Part shown: piece by piece, positions 22,527 to 36,330 of the stretch
Position numbering within the stretch: position 1 is the stretch's first letter
Layout of the letters: every line of letters begins with the position of its first letter
Origin: Trichoplax sp. H2
Lineage: Eukaryota; Placozoa; Uniplacotomia; Trichoplacea
NCBI GenBank assembly: GCA_003344405.1
Contig: NOWV01000197.1
Span: forward strand, 62,001 to 126,000
DNA: 64,000 bases
Direction: 5' to 3'
The notes under the pieces: generated by a model
What the model was told of the DNA's origin: nothing
The model's database searches: none
What the model saw: the letters and a program-made list of their open reading frames with translations, nothing else
Position numbers and translations under genes: made by a program

Positions 22527-25500
22527 CTGCAAACTAAGATAATATTTAATAAGTTCATTTTATAAGTATTGATATTAACAGGTATGGTCTCAGTCATATG
22601 CAGTCATAAATTACTTAAAAATAAAACGGCAGATACTTGTTTATTACTTTATAGCAATGAAACCTGAAACATCACGAAATCTTTTAAATAGAAAGGTAAA
22701 ATTACTATCACGATGCAATCAGTCAAAGAAAATTGAATACTGCACCGCAATATCCTGCAACTATGACACTTTAACTTATTTATGATATACTCTACTATGG
22801 GTCCCGTATTACTAAATTAATTGTAATATGAAATATCGAGACAATACAAATTTGTCCAATCCATTATATAAATCTTATTTGCTCTCCTTAGTAAGTCCTC
22901 AAGTAATGGCAAGCAAGATATTACATTGCAAGTACAGATAACTAACTTTCTCCTGTAATACTATTTCAGAAATCATAACGAATTAGAATATGACTTTAAT
23001 GATGCTATAGAATCTGAAAGAAGTATGCACGATTAGTAATGGGAATCGTATAAGCAATAGTTAATAGAATTGATGCGGTAATCTGGCAACTCCGAGGGAC
23101 AAGTAGATTGATTGAAACTATAGTAAATCATGGCTTTTTCACTTGGTAAGCCTGTAATATGTGACGACAGATATTATGACGGTGGTCAAATCCCTAAAGT
23201 GATAAAACAACAAGTCCACTGTCCTCGCATTTATCCATCATAACGTATAAACTATTCTTAAAGTTGACAAGGCTTACGACTAACATATTACAATTAATTG
23301 GCAAATGAAAGCAATGTACTTGTAATTAACCTTTAACGCTAAGATCTTTAAATTAATCAATATAATATTATTAGATTACTCTAGGAATACTACACTCGTG
23401 TAGCGATGAATTCACATTAATCATTGAAACAGGTACTTTTCAAAAGTTAGCTTGCCCAATTAATAACGTCATGCCTTAGGAAATACTTTACGCTAATTCA
23501 ATAAAAAATACTTGCTAGAGCTCCAATTTCACAAACTCTAATTTATCTGTGGCAATTAATGATTATTCTGAAAAGCCTCAAACTTTAAAATGACTGCATG
23601 ATGGTAAGTAAAGTACATACAACTAATGTAGTTGGCTTGAAAAGATACAGAAGTACACAAGTAAAATATTTGGTCACCAACCTGAAAACCTCAAAATCAC
23701 TCGGCAACAAATAGTATCGAAGATAGTTCTACATAATGATGAAATACTTGATATTATTTATTACCATAATAAATGCTAATACTTGTCCCACTCCTAAGTA
23801 GCCATTTGTAGAAATCTTTACGTTCGAAACAAAAAAGAGAACAATAACCTGAACTACCCTTTCACAATTTATCCTTAAGATCCAAAAGATTGTTTTAACC
23901 GATGATGGTTAAAAGTAAAATTACGAAATAGCTCACAGCTAGGCGAAAAAGAGACAAAGAACAGTCTAGCAATTGCTCAAAAGTATCAAATAGAAGGGTT
24001 AAAGCGGATCCACTGATGCGGTAAAATCAACATTGATTAAGCATGAATTTTCCCGACGAACATAACTTAAAGTAAAATCTATTCATTAGACTATTCAAGT
24101 TGAAAACAGATCATTAGCTAATCGATTACCGATACATTCATTTGGATCGTATCGAGTGTCTCAACCTATAATAACTAGCTATCCAAGATAATAAAAACGG
24201 ATAGCCGTGTATAATTGCTAATAGGGATGAATTTTACATTTAGGATAAATTAGTTCTATTCGGGTAACAATAAAAAATGAGACTTTCTATAATGATCTAG
24301 AATATCACGAGGCAATTCCTTTATGGATTCTGTTTATTATGTTCACGAGAATGACAATTAATATTGTATTAAAATAGACGATGTATTGCGGGAAAAACAT
24401 ATAATTCAATGGCAATAGAATTAACTGAAATCTAAAGTTTATCGCATGATACGCGTAGTTTGCACTTCTGACTGTTAAAGAATATTGTATTCCTAAAAGC
24501 TACGGTACTATAACAGAGAATAAAACACTTATTAATGTCATCCCTTAGTGTAACATTGATTTTTCTCCACTTTTAAGCTGAACTATTTCATTAGCGATCT
24601 AAATACTAATTTTTTTAACTTACTAATGGTTGCTATGAATGATTGGTTTTATCACATATCCGAATCTATCCTGTAGGAGGTACAAGGTGAATAAATTATT
24701 TTCACTCCTAGTGACCCCTGTTATTACTGATCTTTAATCTAAAATAGGAATTAGGTCTAGCAAATTAAATTAAATCTACACACGCACAATATTTGGTTAC
24801 ATGTATAATTGAAGATTTTGTCACATTTTTATGCGTCATTTGTATTTGTTACGACTATGTTACTAATAAATTTTGCAATAAAACGGTCTTATTTTTGACC
24901 ATGTTACAAATATAGCGAGCACCAGTCTCAGTTAAAATTATTCCCCTCGAAGGTATCATATTATACAAAACACAACTTCATTCTTATTAAACCGTACAAT
25001 TGAGGATAGTATCTATCCAATTATATCCGTATTGTGAAGAAGCAGTTAATTTCTTGAATGTTTTAAAATTTCTTGCTAAGGTTACTGCTTTTAATTTTTT
25101 GGAATTAATTTTGTATTCCTACGAAGCAGAATATTTCATTCTGCTTCATTATTAATACATACTCAACATCATCGAGGAAATATCAATTTATCGTTTATGG
25201 TGTATACCAAATATTATTACGAATATATCAAACAGGAATACTAAACCATGTTGAACGTAGAAAACTAAGGTAATAAAGCAAAAAAACTTGAATCTATCGC
25301 GAAATTGATACATTGAGACCTTAAATGACTGCCAATGTACAGTAAATTCTTACCTAATCGATTGTATTAATACCAACAGTGCAATTAAAAGCCGTCAAGC
25401 AACTGATATAAAAATGGATACACTGAAAAAGAAATGGATTCATCATCAACCATAACACAAGAGAATAAACAGCCACAGTAAACTATCACATCAACAACGG

Positions 25501-26432
25501 TGACTCTGATAATAGCCGTTATAATTTACTTTACCTTAATCAAGTGATAGCTGTATAATCAATTAATTATAATTATAATTTTCAGCAGTAGTAGTAACGT
25601 TTTACGTGAGATCAAGATGGTAAGATCACTTTCTCCTTTTAACCTTCTCTAGCTAGTAAAAGTTGACATATGAAGAATAGATTCACGCATAGCGTACTCC
25701 TAACTAACCTTATAAGGGTGGACTAATTAACAATTAATGGTATGGACAGAGTCAAATTAATAAAGAAAAAAAATAGAAATTGCATTAAAATGGACACAAA
25801 AGATTTTAAATTAAATAGACTTTGATGTAGAGCAAAATATGGGTTACCTAGTATACTTTGAAAGAAAACAATTTATTCAATTCTCGATGGCGCAAAGTTT
25901 ACGTTACAACACCTTGAAAAGAAAAGAAAATATTCTGATGAAACAACCAATCATCATTATCCAAGATCATAAAGGAAAATAACGGAAGTTCATGTCATTT
26001 TTGTGTCAGAAAATACTGGGAAACAAACTCAAACTGAATAGTCTATCAATCATAAAATAGGCCCTGCTATCATTTCGTGAAAGAAATTGGAAGTAACCTG
26101 GCTGTTAACGTAACCATGTTTCTATTAAAATTCGACACGATAGAATCAATAAAAATACCAATACTTAAGACCAGAGATTGAATGAAATTGAGAACAAAGG
26201 GTAATAAATTAATGCTCTGATGTATTTAGTAAGCAATTCAATAATGGGAACTTTAATAAATTATTTTGTATTTTCTCTAAAGTGATGCTGTAATAATGCA
26301 GCATTCATGTTGCAGTGCCCGGTTTTTTGACGGCATACCCATATTTGAAAGATCAATCGATACATTCATTAATAAAGCAATACATTAGAATCCATATCAG
26401 AATCTATTTTAATTCAGCATGTCCTCCAGAAA

Positions 26433-27010
26433 GTATGATGTAATAATGGAGTAGTTGTTCATATATTACAGAATCAAGTCGATCAGATATTATATTTGTT
26501 AGATTAATTAAGTTATATATGAACGTCAGGTCTGGCTTCATGCTACATTTTTTAAATGATTACTAACCTAATAGTGCAGTCCTTTCTTTAATTATAGGGC
26601 TAGTAAAAATTGCCCTTTTCTCTCGAAATTATGATGGAATAATACAGCAGTCATTCATATATTGTAGAATCAGGCCAATCAGATATTATATTGGTTAGAT
26701 TAGTTGAATTATATCTGAGCACCAGATCTAGCTTTGAATCTATGGTTTTTAAATGATTGGTAACCAAATAATGCAGCCTTTATGTGATAGCGCTAGTAAA
26801 ATTACCCTTTTCTCTGAGATTATGATGTGGTAGTGCAGTAGGTATTTATTTGTTATAGAATCAAGTCAATCAGATTTTATATTTGTTAGATTATTTAAAT
26901 TATATCTGAGCATCAGGTCTGGCTGTAATGCTGCACTGTTTGAATGATTGGTAACCTTATAATGCAGCTCTTCCATTAATGTACTAGTTGAATTAGCTGT
27001 GATATTTGAT
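26433..27010. repeat. three-copy degenerate tandem repeat, period ~190-196 bp
   Basis: Copies begin near 26434, 26630 and 26821 at TATGATG, and each contains AGAATCA(A/G)G.C(A/C)ATCAGAT.TTAT, then GTTAGATTA, TATATCTGAGCA-like sequence, GTCTGGCT or GATCTAGCT, and AATGATTGGTAACC-like sequence with ATAATGCAGC. The divergence between copies indicates age. There is no shared open frame. A fourth, shorter start may be present near 27005. Confidence 0.8.
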
Positions 27011-28635
27011 GGACAGATTAGGATCGATTGAAAGATAAATATCAATATTAATAAACTTGACTAGCTTGAACCTCAATTCAGCAATTTCTAGATGATTTGT
27101 TGTCTAATAATACGATCATTCTTAGTATGGCACTAGATCGATTAGATCCTACATTTCATATTGATGAGTTGAAAACCGAAAGTACATACCGTACTAGATC
27201 CTATAATGCAGATATTGTAATATAGCATTGGTCTGATAGACCAGCATACCAGAAATCTATGCGATGTCCGCTCCGTCTCCTAAATATTGAAGGATAGAAC
27301 TCGTTTACAAGATAATTCAATCTTGTTCATATCGAATGTCGTATGTCAGGATAGGGAAAGAAAACTCTATTAGATCAATCCTGTTGTTCTTAACTGAAAA
27401 AAAAGAAATAGTTAGTCATTTTTTTAATATTTCGAAGTTGTTGATCATGAAATATAGCTACAAATTATCGGTAAATTCGATCCATAGAATTTACTACTGA
27501 AATAGGGCAACTTTGGACACATTCAGTACAGAATACTGATTAGATTAAATAATTATGTAGTATAGGAATAATTGACAGTGGAAAAATATTTTTCATCCTT
27601 AAACAGAGAGGAGGTGTTAAATAAAATTTTATGCAAATTTTGTAATCGATAATTCAATATCGTTGTATATAGAGAAGATTTGATCAAAGATCAATCGTGC
27701 AAATATTGATTGAAATTGAAAGAATTTAGATTGGCATTATTTCAATACATTAAAGTCTGTCAGATAGCTTATAATCGTATAGGCTAAAATTATCTAAGTG
27801 AATTAAAAGCATAATATTTCCAAGAAAACTAGGTAATGTGGAGAATCTTCAGGAACTGTTTTCTATTGAGATTCATGAAGTGTCCAATGCCTGTATAAAA
27901 ATAGGAGAATAGAAAGTATATTTTCGTCCTTGTCAGAGAAGATATTAAAATGCGATTCTACGCAAACTAGATCAATCAATAATTATCATTATCGTGTTCT
28001 TCATGCCGGGAAATTGATCAAGATTAAATCATACGAGTAATTACAGGAAATTAAAGGAAAATTCATGGGTATTTTTTGAATATTTTAAAGTTATCGACGA
28101 ATTATTTTGCCGAAAAATTATCCGCCAATTTGAGAGTTTACTAATTAAACTACGTTTAAGAGATACCGATATAGTTTTAATGAATCTTTGCAAAAATTCA
28201 ATAATTTTGAAATTTGAAGAAATGCAACATTTAACTTTAAGTAACACTGAATATAATAGTGATAGCCAAATGTTTATCATCGAAGATTTTCAATAAATTA
28301 TCCGAAATATGAAATGCTATCAACGGCTAATCTTGATCAAGTTTCATAGTGCTTCAGTGTTATAGAGAAATGTATTGTATTTCCGCTAGGAAAGTATTGT
28401 CTGACAACTTTCAAAGCTCTGCTGTTTTAGAAATAGTAAAGAAAATCATGATATAAAAGTTCTTTAGATTTGCTAAGAAAGATTGCAAACGGAATTGTCT
28501 ATTGATATTATCCTAAAGGTATCTTCTCACGATTAAATTCAGGTGATTTATAATCAGTAAGGCTGAATAGTTTTTGCTATTTCGAAAGGGGTAAAAATGC
28601 TAACGGCTAGGATGAAGTCCGATGAACGATTATGC

Positions 28636-28920
28636 TTATCGTGATCTATTTGGACATGGTATCAATATTCCATAGACATTCAAATCTACAAGCCGTTCGG
28701 TATATAAACCGCTCATTATTATAGAATAATAATAATTTCCAGACAATGAAAATCTTGAAGACATTGGATGACCATAGAAAGTAATTCCTTCACCTAAATT
28801 GCTCTGGTATATCCAACGGTAAGGTAATAAAGTGAAGCAAAACGAATGCTCATCAACGAGATAAAACAAAAATATCCAAGGAAATGGTAAGAATTCTAGT
28901 AGAGTAAAGTTGCATTGCTA
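28636..28920 (-). other. weak open reading frame, function unknown
   Basis: A frame open for about 93 codons, ending in VYGILIPCPNRSR and stop. It contains LPYRWIYQSNLGEGITFYGH, which looks more protein-like than most chance frames here, but no domain is recognisable, no good start codon is evident and no flanking exons could be joined. It could be a terminal exon or chance. Confidence 0.15.
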
Positions 28921-30207
28921 AAGATTGAACTATTTATGTTGCTGCTATAAAAAGTACTGTACTATGCTAGCCAATGGTTCTTAAGGGGTTGATGATACAA
29001 AAATTAATTTGATTCAAGTTCTAATCTTCTAAAATCTGAAGTATAAACTTTACCAATGTTATTGTATCAGCTATAGCAGAGATGCACCTTCAGTTCTGTT
29101 CATAGGACATTGATCATGAGTAACAAACAGGAATACAGCTAATAGTATGCAATAGAATTGCTAAAGCATTCAGCCTAAAGACATAATAATCGGCTAATTA
29201 AAATTATGAAAATATTGAAAAGGTTTATCAGAAATGAAATCCCTGTCTACGCTGATGGCACTTTGAAATCTCGTACTGTATAAATGGAGATATTTTGGGA
29301 GTGATGCCTTATAAAATCGACAATTCTTATAATAGAATGCTAATTGCAGTTATTCGTACCCGGAGGGCATTCAATGTTGAATCGGTTAGACGTTCACTGC
29401 TTTAAAACTGGTTTCGAAAGTATATTATTTTGACTATATTTTGAATCATTACTTTTGATCACAGTATTTGAATTATAATTATCTGCGTTCTACCAGTAGC
29501 CGGTATTGAATCGATAGGAAACTTATTGCATTAGAGATTCTTGGAAATACTATCATATTTCGACTTGCACAATTAACCACATTGTAGCATTTGATATGGG
29601 TCATCAAATTTATTTACGGTATTATTTTGATAAGGGTTATTACATTTACTTTAGATTCTATTGTAATCCTAAATGTAGGCATTACAGATATCATTCATAA
29701 TGTTGATATACGCAATACTTAAGACATTGATGATAATATATTATCCTGACTCAAGTCTATTTATCGTCTTGTAAAACATTAATACATAGACAGAATAGTT
29801 TTCGGTAATCGCTTAGTAAAATATCTAGCAATCATCGATACTTTTGTTTCTTCTAAATTGTAATAATGTTGTCCAATATACGCGTCGATTTCGTCGAAAA
29901 TACTCATCTATTGCAAATAGATTCACTTCTTTTGCTACAATACAACCTGGTGGAGTTTGGTTATCCATCATTGTAATTTCGACCCATCTCATAGCGAAAT
30001 GCTAAACGATTATCCGGATGCGTTTTTACGAAGACATTTTAACAATAATTTTAAAATGAAGTATAAATTCACCCATTGCATACAATATGCAGAATATTGA
30101 ATTTTATTTTATACTGCTGTAGGTACGAAGCCAATGTAATAGAGGTAATTTTTATGCTGCACATTATTAGCATATGCAGTACTCGAATAAAAATGCCAAT
30201 CATTGAC

Positions 30208-33119
30208 TTAAACTTTGACATCGTCAACATCTGGATGATAAAAATTATATTCTTGATCAGTTCCAAAGATCACTCCTTCCTGCGTGAGCTGCACCTATGT
30301 AAGCAAACAAGCTCAATCAATAAAGAAAATGATTCTAGAAGTGAAAGCAAATCATATTAAAAAACTATCATGAATAGCTTTTCTAGCTCTGCGCAACCTG
30401 ATAACTAGTAATTCTGCTGTTATAAAATTCTTACTTACTGGTAGGGAAGTGTTATCACGTCCTATTAATGTATTTGGAATACGACAGTATACCACTATAC
30501 AATGGATAAAAACGCAGAAGAAGAACACATAGAATATTGCTACCACTGCATTAATTGCAACGCTGCTAGTTGATGGAGGTTGATTGTTGTCATATTGATT
30601 AGAAGGATGGGATGAAGGTAAGCCAAGATTCACAAAATTGATGGCCAAGATAACAAATCCTCCAATTAATGTAATTAAGCTGATAATAGTAAACGTTAAA
30701 TGTGCCTTAGCCTAGTAGTAAAAGTGTACATAAACGCAATCAGTTAGATCAGGAAAAAGGCATTGAAGGAAAATTTACGTTCAATTTATGCAACATATGT
30801 TGATAGTGTATATGTTATGCATACCACACATGGCTCATAACAATCCTTGGAATAGGTGGCTATCCCTAAGGATGCAGCAACAATCGCCTAGATTAGATCA
30901 ACATTACGAGATACGTTAGGATAGTTGTGATAAATATTGAGAGAATATCAACTGAAAAATTGTATTTTACTAGAGTAATTTATTGGTAAAATTATTTTTA
31001 TTATAAATGAGATACATCAGGATAATCGCGATAAATATCAAGAAAATGTTAACCACAATATCGTATTTTAATTGAAAATTTTATAAAGTAATTTATTAGC
31101 AACATCATTTTTATTGTAACTTAGATACTGTTGGAGCGATAAATTTATAGAATTGCGCTTGTAGTTGTGGACGCAGTTGCTCATAGTCTTAGTAACTATC
31201 GCTATGTACCCAACCACCAAGTCGCTTTTATTTATAATCGGTAAACATTGGTAAATCGTATTAGCGTAGCATGATAAATTGTCATCGTCGATAACAAATG
31301 CAGAATATACCCTAATGCTCATTGCAAATTGGATAATAAAAAGGGATTTTAAATAGCACGTTTAATTAAATATACAGGAATTCTACATCCTCTTGAACGA
31401 ATCTTGTCTGGAAATAGTGTAGACTATAGCAAAAAAAATTATATAATTACGGTAAACACAGCAGGTAAGGATATAATAGTTTATATAAATTCAGAAAAAG
31501 AGAAGTTTGTATTTAACATTCTCTCAATACACTTGTAACTGTATATCGAATTTATTTATTCTTCAAAACTTATAAGTGTGACAACTGCAAAATATAGAAC
31601 TGCTGCAGTATAACAATATACCAGGATTAGCGCAGCAACTTTCTAAGTTATCAGCATAGGCTGTTTCAATGGCTAAACTAAATACACGATGGTTAGTATC
31701 GTTATTGATACAAGAACTAGAAAAAATGGAAACCTTCAGAAGTTGCTGTCATTGGCCTTCTCGAAAACATGATGAATATCAACGATTTCATTATTACAAT
31801 ATCCTTTTATTAAATTCAACAATTTTTCAAGTACGTTGCTTGCGCGTATACGAGTATATGAAAAATGATGCCTTTTTTGACTTTTTTATTACGGCTGCCA
31901 ATGCTATGGCCACGTACAAAATGTGGAGAATAATTTTATGAATTCATTTGTAGCTAAATGTCAGCGCTACGCTTACGTAATAATACAAGGCTGCAAGTAT
32001 TTTATTTCTTCGATTAATCCCTGCGGGATGCAGTCGTAAATAGACGAGCCTAGCATTCTGTAAATAAGTCCGTTATATCATTTATACCATTTTCTGAGAT
32101 TGAATAGCAGTAAAAATTTACTGCCAGGCATCTTTTTTTGTTGGCACAGCATTATCTATTGATTCTTAGAATCAATAGAATTTTCAAGGTATGCTTTCAT
32201 TGCGAAGAGATACCTCTAATTGTATCTGGTATGCAATTTATTCAATTATCAAGTGGATTTCTAATTGATTTCAAATAGCAGAGATAGAATGATGGCATTC
32301 CACTTGGTTCTAGTGGTGCCATCATTCCTATAAAAGGGTTTAAAGTCCAATCTATATTGTAACGAATAGCTTTGTCGAATAAAACTTTCTATTCTGTTGT
32401 AAGGATAACTGCGTCATTAAAACAACTATTTTGTATATTAATGACAGCATTTTCAATAGAATATTGGGTAAAATAACACAAATTTTTAATCCTCTTTTAC
32501 AATGAAACTATTCATGGCACCTTTAGATTCATTCTATAGTATAGTAGATTTGGTATGTCAATTTTCAACCAATTTAAGCAAAATAAAAATAGAGAACATT
32601 TCCTATGGACTTTCACTAGAATATTAGGTAAAATAACATAAATTTTTAATCCTCTTTTACAATGAAACCATTTATGACCCTTTTAAATTCATTCTATAGT
32701 ATAGTAGATTTGGTATGTCAATTTTTAACCAATTTAATCAAAATAGAAATAGAGAATATTTTCTATGAACTTGAGATAGCAAGTTTCATGGTAATCGTAG
32801 GGATAGAAGTTATATTATGCACTCTAAACATATGACCATAATAATGATATCAATTGGTTATAATTTGAAGAGAAAATATAGATAAATACATAAAATTTAC
32901 CGGTATTCCGATCCAGAAGCAATGGCCAGCAAATATGATTCCATTTGTATGTAAAGCTACCATCGGTATAAACAAAGCTAAGAGGCCACAAAGCACTACA
33001 TTGATCGCCAAAGCAATAACTAAAGCACACTCATATACAATGCGCTTTGTTGAAGTATGGCCAGGTGTACGGCTAGAAGTTTGAGATTCGGAACCATTGG
33101 AAGTAGAAGTTAACTCCAT
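30208..33119 (-). CDS. CD20/MS4A-like four-span membrane protein, paralogue A
   Basis: Complete four-exon gene, 213 residues: 33119-32901, 30887-30825, 30711-30439, 30294-30208. All three introns are phase 0. It starts MELTSTSNGS with a Ser/Thr-rich cytoplasmic tail, then membrane segments at about 31-55 (ALVIALAINVVLCGLLALF), about 65-85 (GHCFWIGIP joined to AIVAASLGIATY), about 97-117 (FTIISLITLIGGFVILAIN) and about 140-162 (AVVAIFYVFFFCVFIHCIVV). The TM4 end IHCIVVYCRIP is shared with paralogue B at 38168. The FW-x-x-x-P turn into TM2, short TM2-TM3 loop, larger TM3-TM4 loop and cytoplasmic ends match the MS4A layout; direct homology to MS4A is inference. The C-terminus (QEYNFYHPDVDDVKV) has tyrosines that could be phosphorylated. 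Intron 1 is 2.0 kb and holds a tandem duplication and hairpins. Start chosen as the first ATG in the open frame. Confidence 0.8.
32155..32179. repeat. perfect inverted repeat, 12-bp arms
   Basis: TCTATTGATTCT at 32155-32166, one base, then AGAATCAATAGA at 32168-32179. It lies in intron 1 of four-span paralogue A. Confidence 0.9.
32283..32331. repeat. long imperfect hairpin in an intron
   Basis: GAATGATGGCA (32287-32297) pairs with TGCCATCATTC (32317-32327). After a 2-base bulge an inner CCACT/AGTGG helix follows, closed by a 7-base loop; the outer ATA/TAT pairs add three more across a single bulged base. It sits inside intron 1 of the four-span paralogue A. Only about 49 bases long, so shorter than a typical animal pre-miRNA. 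Confidence 0.8.
32460..32781. repeat. recent two-copy tandem duplication, period 161 bp
   Basis: Copies start at AATATTGGGT (32460) and AATATTAGGT (32621). Both contain TTTTTAATCCTCTTTTACAA, TTCATTCTATAGTATAGTAG and TTTGGTATGTCAATTTT in register with few differences, so the duplication is young. It lies in intron 1 of four-span paralogue A. Confidence 0.9.
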
Positions 33120-33487
33120 ATTAGCAGTATAAATGCGATTTGGAACAAGTTGATGGAAAGGTCGTTGGAAGAACTTTACCAACCAAGTTTGATGAAATGG
33201 ATCAGTATTTGGTCAAAATTTTTTGAACTAAGAGCGAGAAATACGTAATAAATTAGCACCATTGAAGATAATTTGATTGGTAGTGGATTTAAAACTGGAA
33301 TATCATAGTTTAGGTGATATAAAATATAGTAGATTAAGATAGGGGATTACATTCCATTTGATTTCATGTTTCGTTATAAAAACGAGCTTCATAAGGTACT
33401 ACCGGAATTGGATTCAATTCAATATTAGAAGATAATTGGAAGTGAAGTATGCTTGAAGGCCTTCCTCATACTTGTACATGAAATAAA

Positions 33488-34576
33488 TTAAAAAAGGGAA
33501 TGGAATAAATGTCTTGGGAGGTAAATAAGGCAGAACACATGTACAGTATACTGATCATCATGACGATATGTTCCTATCAAAACAATCATTTCCGTTGCCG
33601 ATGTATTTTTGAAGACTTTGCCTACAAATATTGTAACAATCATGGATAGGAATAAGCTTATGACGCTTAGGCTATAAATCATGAGTTATTAAATTTAAAA
33701 ATTTCGGTCTATCGGTATTTACTAGCTATTAGTAAAGCAAAATTATAAAGTCAGATTTTACTATGATTTTGGCAATAGATGACACATTCATGCCGTCTAT
33801 GTTTTAGCCTACATCAACGGAGGAGTGCTTGATTGTATTCTATTGGTAGTCCTCTACAAGAAAGGCATGATCACTAGAACGATTTAATTTCACATTGAAT
33901 TTATTATCCGATAATGATCGAACTTTGAGCGATGTTTCAAAACGAGTAAAATGTATACTTTTGCTTCGATAGACTCTATCATTGGTAGGTATAGACCCAA
34001 TCATATGATTTAAGCATGTTGGAAATTTAGCCAGTTAAAGCAACAAAGGTGAAACATGATATGTATATGCGGCAATTAAATCGATCCATAGTATCATTAA
34101 TCAACTTTACTAGAATGAAAAGTGCATGATATTGAATTTAGGGAAGGATTGTGTAAAGATACAGTACAATGATGACCAATAGAGAGTATAGAGTATCTTG
34201 TGTAGTCAAAAGATATTACTCCAAATGTCTATTTAATGCTGGATAATTTGGAATTTTCAATTTGAATGTTACCCTCTTTTATCTACATAATTAGTATCTT
34301 TTAACTTTTTCCCATTAAACATAATAGATCGTATGGTATGTTGTTTTCATTCAGGAATAAAGGCAAGAATCAACACGGAAATTGAAGTATACGCTATTTT
34401 AGAAATAGTGCGGTAGATCGAGATGCCAATCCTATAACTGGTCCCGCAGAGTAGAGTGTATTTACCTTGATAATTTATATAAGTGAGGAGAATCATGATG
34501 ATATTCAAGCACAATGCACAGTCCCAAAATGGACCATCACCTTGATGATGAAGCATTTTTTTTTTCTACCTCCATG
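33488..34576 (-). pseudogene. possible fragments of a further small membrane protein
   Basis: Three minus-strand pieces look mildly protein-like: 34556-34450 with GDGPFWDCALCLNIIMILL followed by a possible GTAAAT donor; a 54-codon frame at 34004-33840 that is hydrophilic and ends in VEDYQ; and 33682-33488 with a hydrophobic SLSVISLFLSMIVTIFVG. The FW motif before a hydrophobic stretch recalls the neighbouring four-span genes. I could not connect the pieces with consistent phase, and a run of ten T bases interrupts the first one. It may be a decayed paralogue or chance. Confidence 0.15.
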
Positions 34577-35499
34577 ATGTTGATTATTTGACAGTATCCT
34601 TTCTTTGACAGTCCGTCACATTTCTATGATCAATACTTTATATATTGACAACATAGTGATGTTTTTGATCAACAAAATCATTTTAGCATAGTAACACTGT
34701 ACGCTGCTAGTATATAAAAATAAATAATTCAATCCTAACCGATTGACTCCTACGTTTTGGTGCTATCTCTTATTGGCGTCCCTATCTTATTGTTCTTATT
34801 TTGTGTTTATTTTTTTAGATAAGATTGAATTGTATACTACTGCTATGTATCGATACATGTTTTTTTTTGTAGGACATGATGAAGTTTGATGAAGAGCAAT
34901 TTGGACTTGTCCCTTATTTTCGACCTCATTGACTGCATCGCTATCATAACACACCATCAATCCAAGTGGTCGACAACGACCAACTCACTTGATTTCCTAT
35001 CGTTCATTCATTTGAATAACTTACCTAGCAATCGATGAGAGAGCTACATCAATTCGTTTCTAGCTTGCCAACTTGATTATCTTGTGGTATCTAATGTTGT
35101 TGTACGTCGATGATCAGCAATCGCATGAATTTTAATTTTCTCTTCATGTCATCGCTTTTATCAATGAAGTTGTGCTTCATTGTTTACATGGTTTGCTTTT
35201 ATTATTAGAGTGCCAACACGACAGTCCAGTGTATGTACTGTAGGTTGCCTAGAAAAGACTGTAACAGTCAGAACCGGGCAGTACTCTACGTTAGTCCCCC
35301 AAACAATGCTGTTGAAGACTACATACAGTATGGAGAAGTGGTTCACCCCAACATGAGCTTGTCTTGTCGTCTCTCCCTCCCTTTCGAAATTTCAATATTG
35401 TCCTCATTTTTGCTTTGACAATCCACAATCATCATCTCTATCGATCATCATAGTACGTCTCTATCCATTTTGAGCATCTTTCTACTGACTAGACTTAGG

Positions 35500-36330
35500 G
35501 ACAACGAAAGTGAAGACTCTGAGACTGTCGACACTTGTACGAAATGAGGAGTGCAGTGTCCGCCGGCCATTTTACAAATTTGCCCTTCAGTACTCATTAT
35601 TACAAGGAGTCATTGTCCACTGATCGTACTAGTCCGATTAAGTCTGAGTAAAGACTCTTCGACTGTCCAATAGTGTCTATACTTGTACCAAAGGATGAGT
35701 GCATTCCCTCATAGTGTTCATACTTTTACGCCATGATGAGTATAGTCCGCCGGCCATTTGACAAAATTTGCCCATCAGGACTCGGCAGTGCTCCATACAA
35801 TCTTATTGTTGGTACTCAGTACAGAACTCTTTGTTTACTGACAGGACTAGTCTGACTACAGTACAATATACTGTAGCAGAGTCCGTGAATCCTCCACTTC
35901 TGTACCGTAGACTGGACACTCCGTTACACAGCGGGTCACCATGGCTAATGAAGTCAGTGCTGTTCATTAGTTCTACAGTACTTATTGTCCTCTGATAGTA
36001 CTGTACAGTACTGTAGTCTGGTTGACTCTGACTACAGTGTACACTGTACAGTACTGTACGTACTGTACAGTATACCTTCTGGGCGACCGTAGCCAAGACT
36101 CTTCGACTGTCCGATCATGTTCATACTTTTACCAAATGATGACTGCAGTCCCTAAAAATGTCCATACTCGTACTTATAGGAGATGATGAGTGCCGCGGAC
36201 CTTTTACCAAATGATGACTGCAGTCTCTCAAAGTGTCCATACTTGCACTTGTAGGAAATGATGAGTGCCGTCTGTCGGCCATGTTACAAAATTGACCCTT
36301 CAGTACTCATTGTCCACTGACAGTACAGTA
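35500..36330. repeat. degenerate tandem repeat zone with CAGTA palindromes
   Basis: Segments recur in order: GACTCTTCGACTGTCC (35650s and 36090s), CCAAATGATGACTGCAGTC (36130s and 36210s), CGGCCAT..TACAAA.TT (35570, 35745, 36275) and CAGTACTCATTGTCCACTGA (35590-35620, 36300s). A separate element ACACAGCGGGTCACC with TAATGAAGT occurs at about 35930 and again at 36700. Palindromic runs of GTACAGTACTGTAC lie at 35995-36075 and 36320-36360. Confidence 0.7.

Larger units (their letters stand above)
22527..30207. other. gene-poor AT-rich interval
   Basis: About 7.7 kb without a recognised gene on either strand. It contains a ~190-bp tandem repeat (26433-27010) and one weak open frame (28636-28920, -). 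It is almost free of the GTACAGTAC palindromes so common elsewhere in the window. Confidence 0.5.

Noticed and set aside
31669-31941. 90-codon plus-strand frame in intron 1 of four-span paralogue A
   Set aside because: No recognisable domain or splice partners; antisense within an intron.
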